From NCBI GenBank assembly GCA_947631445.1, contig CANRLN010000003.1:1-64000 (forward strand): 64,000 bases of DNA, written 5' to 3'. Source of the DNA: an uncultured Clostridia bacterium. GTDB lineage: Bacteria > Bacillota > Clostridia > Oscillospirales > Ruminococcaceae. Each line of letters opens with the position of its first letter. The first letter of the stretch is position 1. This document shows positions 59,901 through 64,000 of this stretch, one piece after another. Made by a program: the position numbers and the translations under genes. The notes under the pieces were generated by a model. That model was given only the letters and a program-made list of their open reading frames with translations. It searched no databases and was not told the origin of the DNA.

Positions 59901-61003
59901 GATGGTAATTTGTTTCTTTCGTCATTGCCCTCGGTTATTTTGGTAAGGCTTGTGCAACCATTGAAAACGCCACTACCAATATACAATTGATAGCCTTGGT
60001 CACTACCACGTTGTTGGAAATTTACGCTTGAAAGGGAAGTACAACCCGAAAAAGCACTATTACCAAGTTGAGGCTTTTTGCTGGAACGCATCTTCTGCTC
60101 AATAATTTCTTTAATGCTATAACCATACTCTGCGGCTTTAAGGTCATTGAGGTTGTCCTCAGCAATAGAATTGTTAATAGTATTAGGAATGTTCATTTCC
60201 ATAATGGAAGAACAGCTTGAAAAAGCACTGTTACCAATACGCAAAAGTCCCTTTGTGCCATTGCCACCAAAGTTAAGCTTAACCTGCTTTATAGTTTTAC
60301 AGCCAGAAAAAGCCGAGTCATCAATAACCTCAACATTTGTAAGGTCAAGAATAGCATTAGGGTTTACCTGTCCTGTACCTGTAAGAATAGAACAACCTGA
60401 AAAAGCACTGCTTTCAATTGTTCTTACCCTTTCATCAAATTCAATCCACTGAAGGTGACTGGAAGTAGCACTGCCCGAAAAAGCGGATTTACCAATTGCG
60501 TCAAAACCTTTTATGGTAACATTGGCAATATTTGAAAAACTGTCTATAAGACCGCTACCATTTCCAAGAACATATTCAATTTCTTTTCCTGCAAATGTAT
60601 CATGCTCTCCAACACCACGATAATCGTCCACAATATCCATATCAACATCTGGATATACATTGCCAAGCAAGCTATCTCTAAGAGCTTGTTTTACCTCTGT
60701 AACATCAAAGGTAAGGCTTGCATTGTTTGGACCATATTTAGTTGGGTCAGCAAGAACGTGTACATCGTTTACAACACAGCGAATTTTGTCAGTATCTTTA
60801 TCATATTTAACATCATACATAAAGTTTAACGAAATATTCTTTGTCAAATTAAGTTTAGTTACATCAAAGTCTGTGTTTTCTTCAGCAAAAGCTTGAACTT
60901 TAGCATTTGAAACAGTATCTTTAACAACCTCTGCCACACTTGTGGGAGCATTGCCAAAAACAATTGCAGCAGCCAGCACAGACGCTACTATTTTCTTGTT
61001 CAT
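56918..61003 (-). CDS. BspA-type leucine-rich repeat surface protein with type I dockerin
   Basis: A 1361-residue secreted protein. Signal peptide (about 1-24, ending TSVAE), an N-terminal domain (about 30-135), then about 25-30 LRR_5 repeats of the form GxxAFxGCxxLxxIxIP (about 145-1155), a Big_2/Ig-like domain (about 1165-1258), a Ser/Asp-rich linker with repeated SSSRFEDSS, and a dockerin (about 1300-1361) with two calcium-loop halves DVDRNGKVDTADAL and DTDKNGSVDTTDAL, each followed by LKKVVGL. The dockerin should dock it onto a cohesin scaffold outside the cell; the LRR part suggests protein or surface binding. Own promoter (61155-61183) and terminator. LRR units were counted by eye. Confidence 0.88.
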   Translation of the reverse strand: MNKKIVASVLAAAIVFGNAPTSVAEVVKDTVSNAKVQAFAEENTDFDVTKLNLTKNISLNFMYDVKYDKDTDKIRCVVNDVHVLADPTKYGPNNASLTFDVTEVKQALRDSLLGNVYPDVDMDIVDDYRGVGEHDTFAGKEIEYVLGNGSGLIDSFSNIANVTIKGFDAIGKSAFSGSATSSHLQWIEFDERVRTIESSAFSGCSILTGTGQVNPNAILDLTNVEVIDDSAFSGCKTIKQVKLNFGGNGTKGLLRIGNSAFSSCSSIMEMNIPNTINNSIAEDNLNDLKAAEYGYSIKEIIEQKMRSSKKPQLGNSAFSGCTSLSSVNFQQRGSDQGYQLYIGSGVFNGCTSLTKITEGNDERNKLPSYTATVQSGVFTGCNSLASFAIDSNLGCVPENTFSNCKQLNTVTFINYNGQMEVIGSSAFTGCEALKDITLPDSITGIGSNSFSGCTSLNKINLPNSLYLLDGGAFSGCTNLAGDYTIPDSCVLIGEYAFQNCKSITGINFNLETTQMSGTGEEYKGIDGKIYADDGIYKGAFKGCVKLKSFTFPDAIITIQEELFDGCTDLKNVTYPKTTDMAIKFKKNTFRNCASLRSIQPSDKPVKDGVLQIGSNVNTIENSVFEGCQSAEYVQFLLKDGKNESECAEIGQAAFKNCSLLEGSMVGDTSANGILNIPSKITVINSEVFAGCESLEKVHVDGNITALNDSAFKDCKKMEECTFTSSVPTIGSGVFQGCESLLHMPSFMSGKDNISIYENPNVDEIKSSSFSGCKALADIVIPANIVKLGSGAFSRCESAKSVKVLGNSKLQSINSGVFNGCTALETFTFEGDSVLTAINSNAFSSCENFRQFVCKSADAYKSESNQDRKNTFSYLPDTLLTIETGAFNKTAIKGVVSGNSLTDLKISAFSGCPELTWADFTRSKNLGGIGDEAFNGCQKLETARFDENIKTIGKKAFYDCRALSSFNSNAGSHIFNIPKNITLVDDQTFYNNLQMETINIPASVITLANSAFNINYVIPAEEEGKYHLLKAINIDKDNQYYSSVDGILFNKAQNTLINYPMAKEGKEYTVPESVTLIGEYAFASNKNIEKASMPNKLEGMGRYCFNKCDNLKEVWFNNLSTTEIGDYAITNTRTDKEDVIIYGISGSSAETYAKKTSKVSFIDINTGANTLAIKQGTKASFARNQKDVKLDIIGYNVKGEEVKDFEYSWVSGDSSKVTVDKDGNLTLRAETKDTPVVITAKTPTGVTATIEITVTSEKSSVADSSSRFEDSSSVNSSTTDSSSRFEDSSYNDSSSNSEGKFEVGDVDRNGKVDTADALLVLKKVVGLETLDAEQTALADTDKNGSVDTTDALNILKKVVGLI

Positions 61004-61154
61004 TTCATTTTTCCTCCTATTTTACCTTACACTAACCATAGCAATACAATAAGAATTGTTTTAAAACTTGCATTAATGTGATTGCTATAATTGTTTAACA
61101 TTATCAAATAATAATATATTAAAAGTACACAAAAATATATACTATCATAATTTC

Positions 61155-61183
61155 ATTATAACATATTCTAATAGTTTTTGCAA
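61155..61183 (-). promoter_or_regulatory. Sigma-A promoter of the LRR-dockerin gene
   Basis: TTGCAA (61178-61183), 17-bp spacer, TATAAT (61155-61160) with TGT before the -10, giving a leader of about 145 nt. Confidence 0.65.
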
Positions 61184-61254
61184 GTGCCAATTGTTAATAA
61201 GTTTACTATATTTAATGTCTATTCTGTAAATTTTCACAATTCTTTCAAATTTGG

Positions 61255-63369
61255 TTAAAAACCGTTTTGGTCAAGAGTTATGCCGTCAATTGTTGTATTT
61301 TTAGCCATGCTTCCGTCCGAATAAAAATAATGTCTTGCTCCGTCCACCCTCTGCCAGCCATATTTAACCTTGCCATTTACTGTATAGTACTGATTACCTG
61401 CCCAATTTACAATACCTGTTCTTGTGTATCCCTCTTGACCAAAATTATATAAAGTTCCTTCAAAATTTACAAGACCCCTTAGCATTGCTCCGCCGTCAAA
61501 GTAATAATACAATCCGTCAATCTCTTTCCAACCAACCTGCATGGTTCTGTCTTGGTCAAAATAAAAACGGTTGCCGTCAATATCCGCCCAGCCGTAAACT
61601 GCCCTGCCGTCACCGCCAAAATAATAATATTTTCCCTCATCGGTAACCGCCCAACCACTGCAAAGCAAACCATTTTCATTTTGATAATAAAGTTCGCCGT
61701 CCTGCTCAAATATTCCCATAATCGCCTTATGATTTTTAAAGAAATATTTTGCTGTGCCAATCTCTTGAAAACCGTCCACAGCATAGCCGTTTTGGTCAAA
61801 GTAATAAAGGCTATCGCCGACCCATTTCCAATCTTCAAAGCAAATTCCGCCGTTCTCGTCTGTATAGAAAATACCGTTTTCATCAACTGAAATTCCATCA
61901 CTTAAAACACCCTTTTCATCAAACATATAGCTTTTTCCTCCGATTGTAATATTACCCTTTGCCATTATGCCGTATCTGCCGAAATAATAGGTTTTGCCGT
62001 CAATTTCTTGCCAGTAAGTATACTTTTTGCCAGTATCTTTATCAAAATAATATTTATTGCCGTCAATCTCCTGCCAGCCGGTCAAAAGCTGACCGTTTTC
62101 GGGGTCAAAATACCAACGCTTGTAATATTTTTCTGGTTTGTTTATATATTCAAAATATTCATAGCTGTTTTCCTGTTCACTGCCCTCAAATTTTTCCGCC
62201 ATAGCCTGCTCATAGTTTTTATTGTCTGTTATTTCCTCGTCGGTTAAAAATTCGGGATTTGACCAGCCTTTTTCCTGTTTGCCGTTTTCCAAAAAGAAAT
62301 ATTTCTTTCCCTCAATTTCCTTCCAGCCTTTAGCCATTATGCCGTTTTGGTCAAAATAATAAACACTTCTGCCGATTATCTGCCAACCGGTCAGCATATG
62401 ACATTGGTCATCAAAATAATATGTATTATTGTTGTATTGAGTAAAACCTTTTGCTGCCGAGCCGTCTTCCATAAACAAATAGGTACAATCTTTTGTTTGC
62501 AAAAAGCCAACCGCCATTTTGCCGTCCCTGCCAAAATAATAATGTTTTCCATTAATATCCGCAAACCCCGACAGCATAATCCCCTCTGCGTCAAAATAGT
62601 AGGTGTCCCCGTCAATTTTGGTAAATCCTATAGCCTGCTTGCCGTCTTTCTCATCAAAATAGCTGTATTTTTTGCCCACTCTCTGCCAACCTTTAAGCAT
62701 TGCTCCTTTTTCGCCAAAATTATATCTTGCTCCGTTTATTCGCCTTGCTCCGACCGCCATTTCACCGTTTAAATCAAAATAATATGTATTATTATCTATA
62801 TCCAAAAAACCTGTTGCCATTGCCCCATTATTATTGGGGTCAAAATAATATTGCACACCGTTTACCTTTGCCCAACCGGTGGTTTTAGAACCGTCCTCAT
62901 TATAAAAATAAAATTTATCATCTTTCTTGGTAAGACCCGTATCATAAAAACCGTGGTCATCAAAATAATATTCATGTCCCGCAATAACCACACTACCACG
63001 GTTTAAAATTCCTGTATCCTCGGCAAAGTAATATTCCTCTCCGTCAATTGTATATCGCCCACGCACAATAGTGCCGTTCTCACGGATATAATAATTATTT
63101 TCGTCAAATTCCGTCCAGCCCGTCTGCATATTGCCGTCTTGGTCAAAAATATAAAGTGAATTGTCAATTGCTACAAGACCTGTAAGCTTTTTTCCATTAT
63201 TGTCAATAAAATAAGTATGATTGCCAATAGTGTGCCAGCCACCAGCAAGTTTTATATCATAATACAAAAGACTGCCAAAGCCCCCTCCCGCAACAACACA
63301 TACGGCAATAGAGCAGGCTATTATTTTGCTTTTTTGCTTTTTTGGCAAATGCTTAAATTCACTATTCAT
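61255..63369 (-). CDS. Membrane-anchored protein of about 30 cell-wall-binding repeats
   Basis: A 704-residue protein with a basic N-terminus, one helix (about 15-38), and then about 30 CW_binding_1 (choline/glucan-binding) repeats of about 20 residues, pattern GWxxIDGxxYYFDxxGxMxx, from residue 45 to the end. One insertion without repeat pattern (about 365-410, acidic) splits the array. There is no recognisable catalytic domain. Such repeats bind choline teichoic acid or glucans in other species. The start is ATG 63369 with AAGGA upstream; a TTG two codons earlier is also open. It may be a wall spacer, adhesin or starch/glucan binder. Confidence 0.85.
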   Translation of the reverse strand: MNSEFKHLPKKQKSKIIACSIAVCVVAGGGFGSLLYYDIKLAGGWHTIGNHTYFIDNNGKKLTGLVAIDNSLYIFDQDGNMQTGWTEFDENNYYIRENGTIVRGRYTIDGEEYYFAEDTGILNRGSVVIAGHEYYFDDHGFYDTGLTKKDDKFYFYNEDGSKTTGWAKVNGVQYYFDPNNNGAMATGFLDIDNNTYYFDLNGEMAVGARRINGARYNFGEKGAMLKGWQRVGKKYSYFDEKDGKQAIGFTKIDGDTYYFDAEGIMLSGFADINGKHYYFGRDGKMAVGFLQTKDCTYLFMEDGSAAKGFTQYNNNTYYFDDQCHMLTGWQIIGRSVYYFDQNGIMAKGWKEIEGKKYFFLENGKQEKGWSNPEFLTDEEITDNKNYEQAMAEKFEGSEQENSYEYFEYINKPEKYYKRWYFDPENGQLLTGWQEIDGNKYYFDKDTGKKYTYWQEIDGKTYYFGRYGIMAKGNITIGGKSYMFDEKGVLSDGISVDENGIFYTDENGGICFEDWKWVGDSLYYFDQNGYAVDGFQEIGTAKYFFKNHKAIMGIFEQDGELYYQNENGLLCSGWAVTDEGKYYYFGGDGRAVYGWADIDGNRFYFDQDRTMQVGWKEIDGLYYYFDGGAMLRGLVNFEGTLYNFGQEGYTRTGIVNWAGNQYYTVNGKVKYGWQRVDGARHYFYSDGSMAKNTTIDGITLDQNGF

Positions 63370-63462
63370 TAACAATTCACTTTTCCTTTTTAATTAATAA
63401 TATTTTTTTACCATAAAAGGCGTAAGCCTTTAGCAATTTCTAATGTTTCTAAAAATATCTTT

Positions 63463-63489
63463 GTTTGCCCCGCCTATGGCGGGGCAAAC
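63463..63489. repeat. Dispersed hairpin repeat, perfect stem
   Basis: GTTTGCCCCGCC, loop TAT, GGCGGGGCAAAC: twelve perfect pairs, between rnhA and the repeat-protein gene. A smaller stem AAAGGC/GCCTTT lies at 63416-63430. Confidence 0.7.
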
Positions 63490-63504
63490 AATTAATACAA
63501 ATCT

Positions 63505-63939
63505 CTATTGTTTAGCTGCTGCCTCAACGGCAAGTCTATCGCATCTTTCGTTTTCGGGGTGTCCGTTGTGACCCTTGACCCATACAAATTCACATTTATG
63601 TATTTTTAATAATTCTAATATTTCTTTCCACAAATCAGAATTTAAAGCAGGATTTCCGTCCGATTTAATCCAATTTCTTTTTTCCCAACCATAAACCCAT
63701 TTTTGGGTTATAGCATCAATAAGATATTTGCTATCGCTATAAACGACAACTTCGCAAGGTTCTTTCAAAGCTTTAAGCCCCTCAATAAGTGCTTTCATTT
63801 CCATTCGGTTGTTTGTTGTGTCCCTCTCTCCGCCACTTATTTCTTTTTCATGACCCATATATCTTAAAATAGCACCATAACCGCCCTTGCCGGGATTACC
63901 AGAACAAGCTCCGTCAGTAAATAGTTCAACCTTTCGCAT
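63505..63939 (-). CDS. rnhA: Ribonuclease HI
   Basis: A 144-residue nuclease that degrades RNA of RNA-DNA hybrids. Catalytic carboxylates appear in [11 protein letters not shown] (Asp), [13 protein letters not shown] (Glu), [13 protein letters not shown] (Asp) and [11 protein letters not shown] (Asp). Usual length near 150. Its ATG follows the stop of the upstream partial gene by one base. Confidence 0.96.
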   Translation of the reverse strand: MRKVELFTDGACSGNPGKGGYGAILRYMGHEKEISGGERDTTNNRMEMKALIEGLKALKEPCEVVVYSDSKYLIDAITQKWVYGWEKRNWIKSDGNPALNSDLWKEILELLKIHKCEFVWVKGHNGHPENERCDRLAVEAAAKQ

Positions 63940-63940
63940 A

Positions 63941-64000
63941 TTAAATTTCCTCTCTTATAATCATTTCAGCAATTTTTATGCCGTCTACCGCTGCCGAAAC
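63941..64000 (-). CDS. C-terminal end of an unidentified gene (partial)
   Basis: The last 19 codons of a minus-strand frame ([19 protein letters not shown]) end at the TAA at 63941-63943, one base before the rnhA start and carrying its RBS (GAGGAAATTT). It is too short to identify. Confidence 0.55.
   Translation of the reverse strand, partial: VSAAVDGIKIAEMIIREEI

Noticed and set aside
56918-63369. Regular spacing of similar short DNA units that could look like a CRISPR or satellite array
   Set aside because: The periodicity comes from LRR and wall-binding protein repeats; the units are diverged and in frame.

Overview
The window is a low-GC chromosomal segment of an anaerobic, spore-forming member of the Clostridia, most likely Oscillospiraceae/Ruminococcaceae. 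The evidence is a pyruvate:ferredoxin oxidoreductase, spoVG, spoVM and a SpoIVFB-like protease, a surface protein ending in a type I dockerin, and a cellobiose 2-epimerase that I recall as very close to the Ruminococcus albus enzyme. The species assignment is inference. I see no rRNA, tRNA, CRISPR array, transposase or prophage.

Layout. 1-11.4 kb, minus strand: uvrB (abnormal 3' end), an LCP-family cell-wall ligase with a long Asn/Gln-rich head, a HAD phosphatase, a PpiC-type foldase lipoprotein, cellobiose 2-epimerase with a DUF1015 partner, and secA. 11.7-18.7 kb, plus strand: tcdA with a GT-C type membrane protein, nifJ and kptA. 18.8-29.1 kb, minus strand: an unusual transport locus with two sugar-type ABC permeases, an HlyD-like adaptor, a MacB-like membrane protein and two large lipoproteins whose C-terminal halves are solute-binding domains. 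It is preceded by a promoter with three phased TCTTAAGA palindromes and a structured leader. 29.5-29.7 kb: a probable small RNA carrying a UCCUCC anti-Shine-Dalgarno motif. 29.9-33.9 kb, minus strand: a TagG/TagH-like polysaccharide exporter with two SGNH-like membrane-anchored proteins that lack catalytic residues. 34.3-37.9 kb, plus strand: purB, a small membrane protein and uvrC. 37.9-41.8 kb: spoVG, folC, a small membrane protein and a GH13 enzyme.

42.2-55.5 kb, plus strand, is the conserved Firmicutes cluster yicC-remA-gmk-rpoZ-priA-def-fmt-rsmB-rlmN-prpC-prkC-rsgA-thiN-spoVM. Compared with Bacillus subtilis it lacks coaBC and rpe, and def is broken by a frameshift inside its first catalytic motif. 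It is followed by an M50 protease gene and rplS. 56.9-64 kb, minus strand: a BspA-type LRR protein with a dockerin, a protein made almost entirely of cell-wall-binding repeats, rnhA and the end of one more gene.

The intergenic spaces carry a family of short hairpins (core CCGCC/GGCGG type, flanked by TTTCC/GGAAA), about ten copies. Two of them lie inside a longer repeat of about 130 bp seen at 11.6 and 38.6 kb. Many genes have good sigma-A promoters with 17-bp spacing, and intrinsic terminators separate most units. The best candidates for something undescribed are the transport locus with its leader and operator array, the anti-SD small RNA, the hairpin family and the SGNH pair with the exporter.
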